From Nitrosospira sp. Nsp14 (GTDB taxonomy: Bacteria > Pseudomonadota > Gammaproteobacteria > Burkholderiales > Nitrosomonadaceae), in NCBI RefSeq assembly GCF_900113575.1, contig NZ_FOPV01000013.1, forward strand, positions 55,624-119,623: a stretch of 64,000 nt of DNA. The letters run 5' to 3'. The position numbers were made by a program, and so were the translations under genes. Shown in pieces: positions 56,006 to 64,000 of the stretch. The notes beneath the pieces are model-generated. The model saw nothing but the letters and a program-made list of their open reading frames with translations. It did not search any database and was not told the DNA's origin. Position 1 is the first letter of the stretch; each line of letters opens with the position of its first letter.

Positions 56006-56985
56006 ACCTGGTAACAGGTGGCGCCGGGTTTATTGGTTCTCATCTCGTGCAGCGACTTCTCGCCGGTGGTGAACCTGTACGGGTTCTTGAACATCCTGCG
56101 GCTGTTGCAAGTCATTTACCCCTTGAACGCATTGAACTCGTTCGAGCAGACATTCGAGACTCAGGAGCGATTCGAAATATGGTGCGCGGCTGCGATCGGG
56201 TCTATCATCTAGCAGCTGATCCCAATCTTTGGCGCCGCAATCGCTGTGAATATGACCAAATTAACCATAAAGGTACTCTGAATGTCATGCGGGCCGCGCT
56301 CGACAGCGGCGCGAGTCACGTGCTGTATGTAAGTACTGAAAGTATTCTTACATCGGATAAGTTCCATGGTGGAGCCGTTGAGTCTCTGCGCTTTCGGGAA
56401 GAGGACATGATTGGACCTTATTGCTTGAGTAAATTTCGGGCGGAGCAAGCGGTATTTCAACTGGCAGAAGCCGGCGCTCCAGCCGTTGTGTGCAGTCCCA
56501 CGTTGCCCATTGGACCGGGGGACCGAAATCAAACGCCTCCAACCCGTCTTTCGGTTGCGTTCTGTCAAGGCAAGATTCCGGCCTATCTTGATTGCCGTAT
56601 AAATCTGATTGATGTGCGCGACGTAGCTGAGGGATTGGTGCGTGCAATGCAACGGGGCCGACCTGGCGTTCGATATCTGCTCGGAGGGCACAACTATCGG
56701 TTGATCGAGTGGCTGCAAGTTCTTGGGCAAATTGTGAACCGCCCGGCGCCACAATGGGCCATTCCATATCCAGTAGCGCTGGCGATTGGCTGGTTCAATG
56801 AGTTGTGGGCCGATCATATTTCACATCGCATGCCCATGGCGACAGTCACAGGTGTGCGGCTTACAAAACGTACTATGCACTTCGATACTTCGGAAACCTT
56901 TGCCGAGCTTGGATTGAAGCCTCGGCCCATTGCGGAATCGGCAACGGATGCAGTGCGTTGGTACCGCGAGCAGCATTGGATCTAA
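56002..56985 (+). CDS. NAD-dependent epimerase/dehydratase family protein (327 aa)
   Basis: Extended SDR: TGGAGFIGSHLVQRLL (NAD binding, residues 5-20), DIRDS, YHLAADPNLWRRN, STES, and the catalytic YCLSK (Tyr and Lys). This layout is like dihydroflavonol reductase, 3-beta-hydroxysteroid dehydrogenase and HpnA-type sugar epimerases, and the substrate cannot be chosen from sequence. It is translationally coupled to the preceding reductase. Confidence 0.83.
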   Translation: MNLVTGGAGFIGSHLVQRLLAGGEPVRVLEHPAAVASHLPLERIELVRADIRDSGAIRNMVRGCDRVYHLAADPNLWRRNRCEYDQINHKGTLNVMRAALDSGASHVLYVSTESILTSDKFHGGAVESLRFREEDMIGPYCLSKFRAEQAVFQLAEAGAPAVVCSPTLPIGPGDRNQTPPTRLSVAFCQGKIPAYLDCRINLIDVRDVAEGLVRAMQRGRPGVRYLLGGHNYRLIEWLQVLGQIVNRPAPQWAIPYPVALAIGWFNELWADHISHRMPMATVTGVRLTKRTMHFDTSETFAELGLKPRPIAESATDAVRWYREQHWI

Positions 56986-57756
56986 ACCAGCGAAATCATG
57001 GTCTGAAGAAAGTTAATCCCAAGATAGGGAAACAACACAAGATTACAGCTTCAAAGATAAGGATTCATTCGACAAACGCGCTCGTCTCAGCGCTTTCAGC
57101 ATAACCCGGTCCAACCGCGGCAAACACTGGCTGAACTGGAGCTTCTCCCTTGTTCGAGGATGTCGACACATGGTAAGCAAATTTTATGACTGCGTCTGTG
57201 TACCAGTGCGCCGTTCGAGCCGAGTTATAAGAGCTTAGATTGGGAGCGCACAGGTTCTTCATTCTCGCCTTCTAGTCTGTAGCATAAAGCGCTGAGCAAC
57301 TTATCGCGCTTTTGGTGCCATTCACCCCCCATCAATACGTTATCAATTGTAAACGTGGGAATAAAAACTTCAGCCATCTCTCACTTGCTTTTTCTTTAAC
57401 CCCACCTCTAAACGAAATGAATTTGCGGAACGGCAATGTCAGGTGGACGATCCATTGCAAAACTTTTACTGTAGATCATCAAGAGCAGCGGACGGCGTGG
57501 AGCAGGTGACCGGCCGCCCGGCAATGGGGCATCCGGGAATTTGTATTGCTTCACACGGATGAGTGCTGCGGTCATCGATCTTGAAGGTTCACCACGCCGA
57601 ACCCAGCGCTGCATCGGACCCAGCCGCGTAATTCGATTTCCGCTGCCCGCCGGCTTGTCGTCATCCGCAGGTGTTGCGCGGCCGGGCCGGTGAGCTTATT
57701 CGCTAACCCTATACATACAGCCTATACACGCTACATATACAGGTAAGGAGATTTTC
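56986..57756. other. Intergenic region
   Basis: About 770 bp with no supported gene. Near the end, TATACATACAG and TATACACGCTACATATACAG are partial direct repeats (57708-57740), followed by AAGGAG before ATG 57757. Confidence 0.4.
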
Positions 57757-58209
57757 ATGTCAGAAAGAGTCAATCTTGGTAAATCAGCTCCAGCGCTTTA
57801 CCAGGCAGTCATGGGCCTTGAGAAACTGGCGACTGAGGCCGTTGCTTCCGCGGGCATCCAGGCTGGCTTTGCACATCTGTTGCGCCTTCGTGCATCCCAA
57901 CTCAACCAGTGCGCGTTCTGTGTCAGGATGCATACTCGAGATGCCCTATCCAGTGGCGAGTCAAGCGATCGCATAAGTGTTTTGCCAGCCTGGCGGGAAA
58001 CGGGGTATTTCACCGAAAAGGAACGTTCATCGTTGGCACTGGTGGAAGCAATTACACTGATCTCTGACGGGCAAGTGCCAGATGCCGTCTATGAGCAAGC
58101 AGCAGCCAATTTGTCAAAGGATGAGATATCGGCTGTCGAGTGGCTTTCGGTAGTCATCAATGCCTGGAATCGCATTGCCACTTCCAGCCGTTATCCTGTC
58201 AAGGCATGA
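57757..58209 (+). CDS. AhpD-like carboxymuconolactone decarboxylase family protein (150 aa)
   Basis: Core CMD motif with redox cysteines: LRASQLNQCAFCVRMHTRDA (CAFC, then His). Such AhpD-like proteins are usually thiol peroxidases or disulfide reductases dealing with peroxides. SD AAGGAG with good spacing. It leads a rightward cluster with cytochrome P460, a small Cys-rich frame and a cupin. Confidence 0.9.
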   Translation: MSERVNLGKSAPALYQAVMGLEKLATEAVASAGIQAGFAHLLRLRASQLNQCAFCVRMHTRDALSSGESSDRISVLPAWRETGYFTEKERSSLALVEAITLISDGQVPDAVYEQAAANLSKDEISAVEWLSVVINAWNRIATSSRYPVKA

Positions 58210-58294
58210 GCATGGCTGACAATTCATTCAAGCCGAAGCCGCTGCTCGGCTCAGTCGGGAAATGATCAAGATCTTGATGAACGGAGAATATACG

Positions 58295-58855
58295 ATGAGC
58301 CACTTCTTAGCTGCATTCCTCGGTTTGACCGGAATTCTGTTTACCTATCAATCCTATGCAAGTGACCTTGCGACCAAAACCTATGCAACTTATGTCAATA
58401 AAACTGGCGAAATCAGCCTGCCTGAAAACTACAGACCGAATTGGAGTCATTTAGGCTCATGGGCGGTTAATGATTCCAATGCGCCCGGCCACGGCTTCCA
58501 TGATGTCTACACGCAGCCGGAGGTAGTAAAGGCATTTCGTGAAACTGGCCATTTTCCCGATGGCGCAGTTTTAGTCAAGGAAATCCGCAAGATCATCTCA
58601 CGTCCGTTGACGACTGGACCGGCGGTATGGGCAGGCGATATATCCGTATGGTTTGTGATGATCAAGGATACAAAAGGTCGTTTCAAAGGCAATGCCAACT
58701 GGGGGGAAGGTTGGGGATGGGCGCTGTACGAAGCCGGAAACCGGAAGATCAATACATCCAAAGGTTACCTGGAAAGCTGTCTTCCCTGCCATATACCGGC
58801 AAAACAAACCGACTGGGTATATATCGAGGGCTACCCCACCCTCAAACCACAATAA
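58295..58855 (+). CDS. Cytochrome P460 family protein (186 aa)
   Basis: Signal peptide (to ~residue 22, YQSYA), P460 fold (ENYRPNWSHLGSWAV, GHGFHDVYTQPEVVKAFRET, VWFVMIKDTKGRF) and a C-terminal c-type haem motif CLPCH (162-166). In ammonia oxidisers P460 oxidises hydroxylamine and NO in the periplasm, with a haem cross-linked to a lysine; I cannot place that lysine. Start at ATG 58295 (ACGGAG upstream); ATG 58262 is an alternative. Supports the ammonia-oxidiser assignment. Confidence 0.88.
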   Translation: MSHFLAAFLGLTGILFTYQSYASDLATKTYATYVNKTGEISLPENYRPNWSHLGSWAVNDSNAPGHGFHDVYTQPEVVKAFRETGHFPDGAVLVKEIRKIISRPLTTGPAVWAGDISVWFVMIKDTKGRFKGNANWGEGWGWALYEAGNRKINTSKGYLESCLPCHIPAKQTDWVYIEGYPTLKPQ

Positions 58856-58873
58856 ACACACTGGGGAATCAAC

Positions 58874-59029
58874 ATGAAGGTAGCGAAACTGGCGACTATG
58901 GGGTCTTGTCTTGCCGAGAGAGCCTGGGGCTCGGTGCGGGAGGATTACAATCCGGTGAAGCGGTGCGCAGGACGGGCGATAAACTGCGCGTTCGTCTGTC
59001 CATGCTTTTCCGAAGAACAAGCCTTCTGA
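58874..59029 (+). CDS. Small cysteine-rich frame (51 aa)
   Basis: MKVAKLATMGSCLAERAWGS ... INCAFVCPCFSEEQAF between the P460 gene and the cupin. Five cysteines including CAFVCPC. It has no clear Shine-Dalgarno and could be chance or a relic; noted because of its place in the cluster. Confidence 0.3.
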   Translation: MKVAKLATMGSCLAERAWGSVREDYNPVKRCAGRAINCAFVCPCFSEEQAF

Positions 59030-59106
59030 TTCGCGATTAGATGGAGGGCCCGAGGGCATCATGCGTGGATTATTTCCACTAATTTTTATCAATGAAGGAG
59101 AACACA

Positions 59107-59523
59107 ATGTTAAATAAATTTCTCTGCGGGGTTGCCTTCGCAGCGCTCTCCGTGAGCGCAACATCAGCCGATAACTTGCCCGCTGATAAGTCCAAGGTAA
59201 CGGTCGTCTTTGATCACGTTCTTCCGAATGTGCCCGGCAAGAGCATGAAAGGCGTGCTTGTCGAATACCAGCCGGGTGGCTCATCGCCAGCACATACCCA
59301 TCCAAAGTCGGCTTTCATCTATGCAACAGTCTTGGAGGGGGAAATTCGTAGCAAAGTCAATGAGGGACCGGAAAAGGTTTATCGCGCCGGCGAGAACTTC
59401 GCCGAACTGCCGGGCGATCATCATGGCGTCAGCGCAAATAACAGTAAGACTCAACCCGCACGCCTGCTGGCCGTCTTTGTCGTCGATACCAACGAAAAAA
59501 ACCTGGTCACGAACGACAAATAG
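59107..59523 (+). CDS. Exported cupin protein (138 aa)
   Basis: Signal peptide (MLNKFLCGVAFAALSVSATSA). Single cupin barrel: PGGSSPAHTHPKSAFIYATV (metal-binding HxH, with Glu/His partners) and PGDHHGVSANNS. It may bind a metal or a small ligand in the periplasm. Start chosen at ATG 59107, with GAAGGAG 6 bases upstream; ATG 59092 lies just before that site. Probably co-expressed with the P460 gene. Confidence 0.85.
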   Translation: MLNKFLCGVAFAALSVSATSADNLPADKSKVTVVFDHVLPNVPGKSMKGVLVEYQPGGSSPAHTHPKSAFIYATVLEGEIRSKVNEGPEKVYRAGENFAELPGDHHGVSANNSKTQPARLLAVFVVDTNEKNLVTNDK

Positions 59524-59745
59524 TTGTAATGGCTTGGCGTACATTGAAGGAGCACCTAGGCAAATATGCCAACACTAAAACTGGAACTATCTAGTGTCAT
59601 TTTTCATTCCTCCTAAACCTATTAACGAGATCCCGAATTCTTTACAGGCCTATGTCATTACAGCTGCAAGCTGATGCTACATGAACGGGACCACGATATC
59701 CGTCGATAGTGGAACGTCAACCTTCCCGGCGTTCCGAGGCGCGGG

Positions 59746-61605
59746 ATGAGCAAGCCTATTGAGGATTACGGATTCATCGGCAACATGCTAAGCGGGGCGC
59801 TTGTGGCGCAGGACGGTTCGATGGACTGGCTTTGTCTCCCGCGATTCGACTCCGATGCCTGTTTCGCCGCTCTACTGGGAACGCGGGAGCACGGGTACTG
59901 GCGCATATCGCCTGTGAGCGAGGTAGCGCAACCCCGCCGACGCTACCTGCCCCACACGCCGATCCTCGAGACTACCTTTGAGACGGAGGACGGTACGGTA
60001 ACCCTCGCGGACTTCATGCCGCTGTCGGACGACCCCGAGAAGGTCGACGTCATCCGCCTCGTGCGCGGAGTGTCAGGCCGGGTGTCGATGCGGATGGACT
60101 TCGTCCTGCGATTCGGCTATGGCAGGACCATTCCTTGGGTGCGCCGCCGCGACTACGGAATACACGCGGTGGCCGGACCAGACGCAGTCGAGCTCGTGAC
60201 CCGTGTCCCTCTTTACAGCAAAGACATGCGTACAACCGCGGAGTTCGAGGTGAGAGAGGGCGAAGTGGTCCCCTTTACGCTCGCCTACCATCCGCTGCAT
60301 CGTGAGCCCCATTTCGTCGGCGACACCCAGATGAGGCTTGAACACACGGCCGACTGGTGGCGGGATTGGGTTCGCATTTGTCAGCTTTCCGACTTCGAGA
60401 GTCCGGTATGGAAGGACGCGGTGGAGCGCTCGCTCATCACGCTCAAGGCGCTCTCCTATCAGCCGAGCGGCGCGATCGTCGCGGCGCCCACGACCTCTTT
60501 GCCGGAGGAACGGGGCGGGTTCCGCAACTGGGATTACCGTTACTGCTGGATTCGTGATGCAACCCTTACGTTATACGCATTCATGAACGCCGGTTACTTC
60601 GACGAGGCTGGTGCGTTCAGAAAATGGTTGCTACGCGCCGCTGCAGGCGCGCCTGGTCAGATGCAGATCATGTACGGCGTCGGCGGCGAGCGCCGCTTAA
60701 CCGAAATCGAGTTGCCCTGGCTGCCGGGCTACGAGAACAGCCGGCCGGTGCGCATAGGCAACGGCGCGTACGACCAGATCCAGATCGACGTGTTCGGTGA
60801 ACTGATGGATGCGCTTCATACTGCCCGCAAGTCCCAACTTGGGCCGAACCAGGACGCCTGGTGGTTTCAGCAAACAATGCTTTCCCGATTGGAGGGCCTG
60901 TGGCGGGAGCCCGACAAAGGTATCTGGGAGGTGCGCGGTGGAAGCAAGCATTTCGTCCATTCGAAGGTGATGGCCTGGGTCGCATTTGATCGGGCCGTAA
61001 AGGCCGTGGAGCAGTCCGGCCTCCCCGGCCCTGCCGCGAGATGGCGCGCGATCCGTGACGAGATTCATCAGGAAGTTATGGCACGTGGCTACGACAGGAG
61101 TCGGAACACCTTCGTTCAGCATTACGAGGGTGCGGCGCTTGACGCTTCGCTCCTGCTGATGGCGGAAGTCGGGTTCCTGCCGCCCGAGGACCGCCGTTTT
61201 CGTGGCACGGTCGAGGCTATCGAGCGCGAGCTCGTGGAAGATGGGCTTGTGCTGCGCTACCGGCCTGAGGAGACCGAAGATGGACTCCCTGGGGAGGAAG
61301 GCACTTTCCTCGTATGCAGCTTCTGGCTCGCTGACGCCTATACAATGATCGGACGCCCCCATGATGCGGAAGCCCTGTTCGAGTACCTATTATCTTTGCG
61401 CAACGACCTCGGGCTTCTTGCGGAGGAATACCATCCCCGCCTCCAGCGCCAACTGGGAAACTGCCCGCAGGCGTTCTCCCACATCGGTCTGATCAACACG
61501 GCGTATAACTTGCGCCGTGTCAGTGGTCCGGCGCAACAGCGCGCTGATCTCCGCGACTGTCCTCGTGCAGACCGCCCCGCGGCGCGGGAAGCTTCGGTGG
61601 AATGA
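59746..61605 (+). CDS. Glycoside hydrolase family 15 protein (619 aa)
   Basis: N-terminal beta-sandwich (IEDYGFIGNMLSGALVAQDG, MDWLCLPRFDSDACFAALLG) and an (alpha/alpha)6 barrel with RNWDYRYCWIRDATL (~259-273), WEVR...KVMAWVAFDR (probable general acid Glu at ~394) and EEYHP (~560, probable base). GH15 includes glucoamylase, glucodextranase and trehalase. Bacterial cytosolic members of this length often act on trehalose or maltooligosaccharides; the substrate here is not set. No signal peptide. The C-terminal Arg-rich tail (~600-619) is weakly conserved. Confidence 0.9.
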   Translation: MSKPIEDYGFIGNMLSGALVAQDGSMDWLCLPRFDSDACFAALLGTREHGYWRISPVSEVAQPRRRYLPHTPILETTFETEDGTVTLADFMPLSDDPEKVDVIRLVRGVSGRVSMRMDFVLRFGYGRTIPWVRRRDYGIHAVAGPDAVELVTRVPLYSKDMRTTAEFEVREGEVVPFTLAYHPLHREPHFVGDTQMRLEHTADWWRDWVRICQLSDFESPVWKDAVERSLITLKALSYQPSGAIVAAPTTSLPEERGGFRNWDYRYCWIRDATLTLYAFMNAGYFDEAGAFRKWLLRAAAGAPGQMQIMYGVGGERRLTEIELPWLPGYENSRPVRIGNGAYDQIQIDVFGELMDALHTARKSQLGPNQDAWWFQQTMLSRLEGLWREPDKGIWEVRGGSKHFVHSKVMAWVAFDRAVKAVEQSGLPGPAARWRAIRDEIHQEVMARGYDRSRNTFVQHYEGAALDASLLLMAEVGFLPPEDRRFRGTVEAIERELVEDGLVLRYRPEETEDGLPGEEGTFLVCSFWLADAYTMIGRPHDAEALFEYLLSLRNDLGLLAEEYHPRLQRQLGNCPQAFSHIGLINTAYNLRRVSGPAQQRADLRDCPRADRPAAREASVE

Positions 61606-62004
61606 GCCAGCCTCCAATATGCCATTTACCCTGGACTTGATTCCCAAGCACACCTCCTGACTCATTACCAGCCTTTTTAGATGTGTCCGTAAAATCGGAG
61701 GAAAACCCTTGCCCCGAAGACAAGGGAAGTCCAGTCGGAAAAAACCATATTTGCTCTGTGGGAAAAAGCTGCTAAAAATACCATTATGAATTCGACTAGC
61801 GTACAACAGCCATTGGATTGGATAAAGCAAAACTGAACTGATCAGTACAGCTTAAATCATCGATGTGGAATCGGTGCCTATTTGGCCACCGAGGCCTTGG
61901 CAGAGTTGTACAGATTAACATGCATCCTTCATTCCGCACCTGCAGCAGGACGTTGAACACCTCTCCCATCTGTTCCAATGTTTCCAGGTCTACATTCTTA
62001 GCGA
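61606..62004. other. Intergenic region
   Basis: About 400 bp with no supported gene. Confidence 0.35.
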
Positions 62005-62358
62005 CTAGCAGGCGCGGACGTAATCGTCGCAGTTGCGTCTAATGCATGTTCTAGATCGGCCTGTCGGTGAGTCTGGGTCAGCTAAACACCGCCCGCAACT
62101 CGGACGACAAAATGGACCGCCGCCACCACCTCCTCCGCCTCCACCTGTTTGGTCAAAGCAGCGAAGTACACAAATGCTTCTTAAAAAACCATCCTGAATG
62201 CTGTCACAATTTGCTTGGCAGAAACCTATAGGTAGTTGGGGCAAGACTTCGCGACTGCTTCTCACGTCATTGGGAGTATTAGCTATCGCACGATAATGAT
62301 CACTCGTCCTGTAAATGGATTTTTCTGCAGTAAATCCTGGCATGTTCCTCGTATTCAT
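62005..62358 (-). CDS. Glycine-run, cysteine-rich small protein with NMPGFTAE leader (117 aa)
   Basis: AAAGGAG stands 9 bases before ATG 62358, a strong start. Residues 1-25 (MNTRNMPGFTAEKSIYRTSD) form a leader-like motif that I recall in scattered small uncharacterised proteins (MPGFTAEASLY type). Then a CxxxC-containing middle (GFCQANCDSIQDGFLRSICV), a run of ten glycines (~72-81) and a tail with six cysteines (FCRPSCGRC ... TCIRRNCDDYVRAC). No standard signal peptide. A secreted or modified peptide precursor is one idea; nothing near encodes a recognisable modification enzyme or exporter. Confidence 0.75.
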   Translation of the reverse strand: MNTRNMPGFTAEKSIYRTSDHYRAIANTPNDVRSSREVLPQLPIGFCQANCDSIQDGFLRSICVLRCFDQTGGGGGGGGGGPFCRPSCGRCLADPDSPTGRSRTCIRRNCDDYVRAC

Positions 62359-62722
62359 TTCATATCTCCTTTAGATTGTTCGGGTGGTCCAGACTTTCCG
62401 CGAGCACATGCTCTGCGATTTCGGTTCGAGTACCCCATACCTCCATCTATTTGTATACCAGTTCATCCCAAAAACAAGGAGCTTTACTTTAATAAAGCGT
62501 AGGCCGGGAAGTTGCCCCACCCATCAACATTCAGCGCTGCTAAGGCAGGATCAAAGCTGGCGAGACCCTTCCCAGTACTTAGCCTTGACCGAAAGCAAAG
62601 ATGCTGATTTTTGCCAAAGAACCGGTGAACGGCAAGTGTTACAGGCTATTACGCGCGCCAAGGCGATTGGCTGACCAAGCAAATACCGTTACAGCAAGTG
62701 AAAGTGTTCGACCGGTGAAGGA
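62359..62722. other. Intergenic region
   Basis: About 360 bp, including the promoter side of the small protein gene. Otherwise nothing. Confidence 0.35.
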
Positions 62723-63115
62723 TTATTCCAGGCACGGCGCCCTTGCATCCATCTTCTTTCGCCGTGCGATGAAGCCAACAAGGGCCAGGCCTGAAAGAAG
62801 GAGCATGTAGGTCTCGGGGTCCGGAATTGCGGCGGCAATAACCTGCCCTGCGTTATTGACGCCAGTCGCACTCTCTAGAACCACCCCGGCGGGCAGACCA
62901 ACCAGCGACAGCGAGTTTAGGTCGATCATGCCTGCGCCATCGGGGCCGGTGATGAAAGCGTGCTGAGCGTTAGCCGAGTAAGACCAACCCACCACCTGCC
63001 CTGCGTCGTTGATGCCGTACGCCTCAGTGAAACTACCGCCCAAGATGCCAAGGTACGATACTGTCTTGCTGTTGAGGTCGACGAGATATGAAAGTCGGGC
63101 AGAGGCGAAACGCGA
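62723..63115 (-). pseudogene. Truncated HAF PEP-CTERM gene
   Basis: Reads LSYLVDLNSKTVSYLGILGG then one HAF unit (SFTEAYGINDAGQVVG...HAFITGPDGAGMIDLNSL) and a tail IPDPETYMLLLSGLALVGF plus ARRKKMDARAPCLE. It belongs to the second subfamily (18.5-21 kb), about 40 kb away. There is no start codon or signal peptide, most repeats are gone, and the PEP triplet is PDP. It is a shrinking relic. Confidence 0.75.
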
Positions 63116-63572
63116 GCCGAATAGTCTAGAAAGACCGTCGAGATTAGCAGAATCCCAAACGGAAGCTCAGCTATAATTTACCGCTCGCTATCCGTGCTCA
63201 TCTTAGGACATGGGAAGCTGCTCCACATCATCGAAATACCATACTCGGTGACAGGTGTACTAAAGTCCGATGGTCATTACAACCGGGACCGGTAAGATAT
63301 GCAATAAGAACATGAATAATGGGATCGTTTACGCAATTCAGAAAAATTATTAGCGTCAGATGAAGGGCTTAAGCTATCAGTGTTCGATTCCATTTATATG
63401 TCGCCCCTTGTTACGTCCAAAGGGGGTCTATGTCTGGAATTTTTGCCCTTTCTCTTTCGAGTTTATAGAACACATGACTGTAAAAATAAAGAGCCAAGTC
63501 ATACGGCAGTGGTTAGATTGCTTTCGTTCTGAACTCGTACATCACCAATTGTCCCGTTGATAAAGGATCCGT
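63116..63572. other. Intergenic region
   Basis: About 460 bp. No gene is supported. Confidence 0.3.
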
Positions 63573-63911
63573 ATGGCCCGCTCGACGATGAGTGACATAT
63601 CTTATGGGATCAGCAAACCCGTTGACCTGCTGGCAAAGCTCATTGCTGATGCCAGCAAGATCACTGCGCCTCCACATTCACATGACATATTCAATTTCTT
63701 GGTCACCGCAGCGGTCCTCAATGAGTGGATAGGAAAGTATTATCCGGATGATACAACTGTCAAAGCTCTGAAAGACGCGCAAGAAGAGAAAGACTGGACC
63801 AAGTTGCCCGCCGAAACATCTGCGTGGATCTCAAACAAGGAGTGCCTTCCGAATAAGGGATGCGATCCAAGACGGCATGCATGGAATGTCACTCGCATTT
63901 GTTGGTGTTAG
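63573..63911 (+). pseudogene. Hypothetical gene truncated by an IS21-like end
   Basis: Frame reads MARSTMSDISYGISKPVDLL...HDIFNFLVTAAVLNEWIGKY and ECLPNKGCDPRRHAWNVTRI. The last codons (TGT TAG) are supplied by the insertion-sequence end at 63906, so the protein lost its C-terminus. No function known. Confidence 0.6.
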
Positions 63912-64000
63912 CGCCGCTGTAATACTGACCCACTGAGCCGGAGTAAAACTGACCCACCTGGGCGAATATGGTGGCTTTTTGGCTGCCGATTATGTTGACT
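63906..64000. mobile_element. Terminus of an IS21-like insertion sequence
   Basis: TGTTAGCGCCGCTG, then two AACTGACCCAC/TACTGACCCAC repeats spaced ~23 bp, the usual multiple terminal repeats of IS21-family ends. The transposase genes would lie beyond the window. Confidence 0.6.

Overview
The window looks like an accessory, repeat-rich stretch of a betaproteobacterial chromosome, most likely from an ammonia oxidiser close to Nitrosospira. That placement is an inference. It rests on expanded HAF-repeat proteins with PEP-CTERM tails, a cytochrome P460 gene, a CNP1-like lipoprotein, a tRNA-Arg(ACG) remnant of bacterial type and a type I-E CRISPR system with the repeat style common in proteobacteria. 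There is no rRNA, no complete tRNA and no core housekeeping operon.

Left part (1-24.9 kb): two HAF/PEP-CTERM genes read rightwards (one broken by a single in-frame stop) and three read leftwards (18.5-22.5 kb). At least four share a ~200-bp 5' leader and several share a 3' terminator block. Between the two groups lie a clpB fragment, a dead copy of a sialidase-like gene (intact copy at 23.7 kb), a large MalT/SARP-type ATPase regulator, a ~1,920-residue animal-type haem peroxidase with RTX repeats, and the ABC and HlyD-type components of its probable type I secretion system. A 3' tRNA-Arg fragment at 22.9 kb is a candidate integration-site remnant.

Middle (25-37 kb): small exported proteins (SRPBCC, CNP1-like), a DUF2252 protein, an intact IS3-family element with a 3-bp target duplication, two small unassigned proteins, a DHA2-type drug efflux pump, a DUF4136 lipoprotein, a VOC protein, and a gene graveyard (DUF899, IS3 and Tn3 transposase remnants).

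CRISPR locus (37.3-48.6 kb): a 43-repeat type I-E array and one leftward operon cas3-cas8e-cse2-cas6e-cas7e-cas5e-cas1-cas2. The array is transcribed leftwards from a leader next to cas2; the degenerate terminal repeat is at the far left.

Right part (48.9-64 kb): a decayed RHH/ParE toxin-antitoxin pair, a cation/Ca exchanger, a cold-shock protein, a possible lipid-modification neighbourhood (radical SAM, fatty-acid-hydroxylase family, ketopantoate-reductase-like, NAD epimerase), an AhpD-like protein, cytochrome P460 and cupin cluster, a GH15 glucoamylase-like enzyme, a cysteine-rich small protein of an unassigned family, a HAF/PEP-CTERM relic, and a hypothetical gene cut by an IS21-like end. 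The strongest candidates for new biology are the HAF leader with its covarying Shine-Dalgarno hairpin, the regulator-peroxidase-T1SS unit, and the glycine/cysteine-rich small protein at 62.0 kb.
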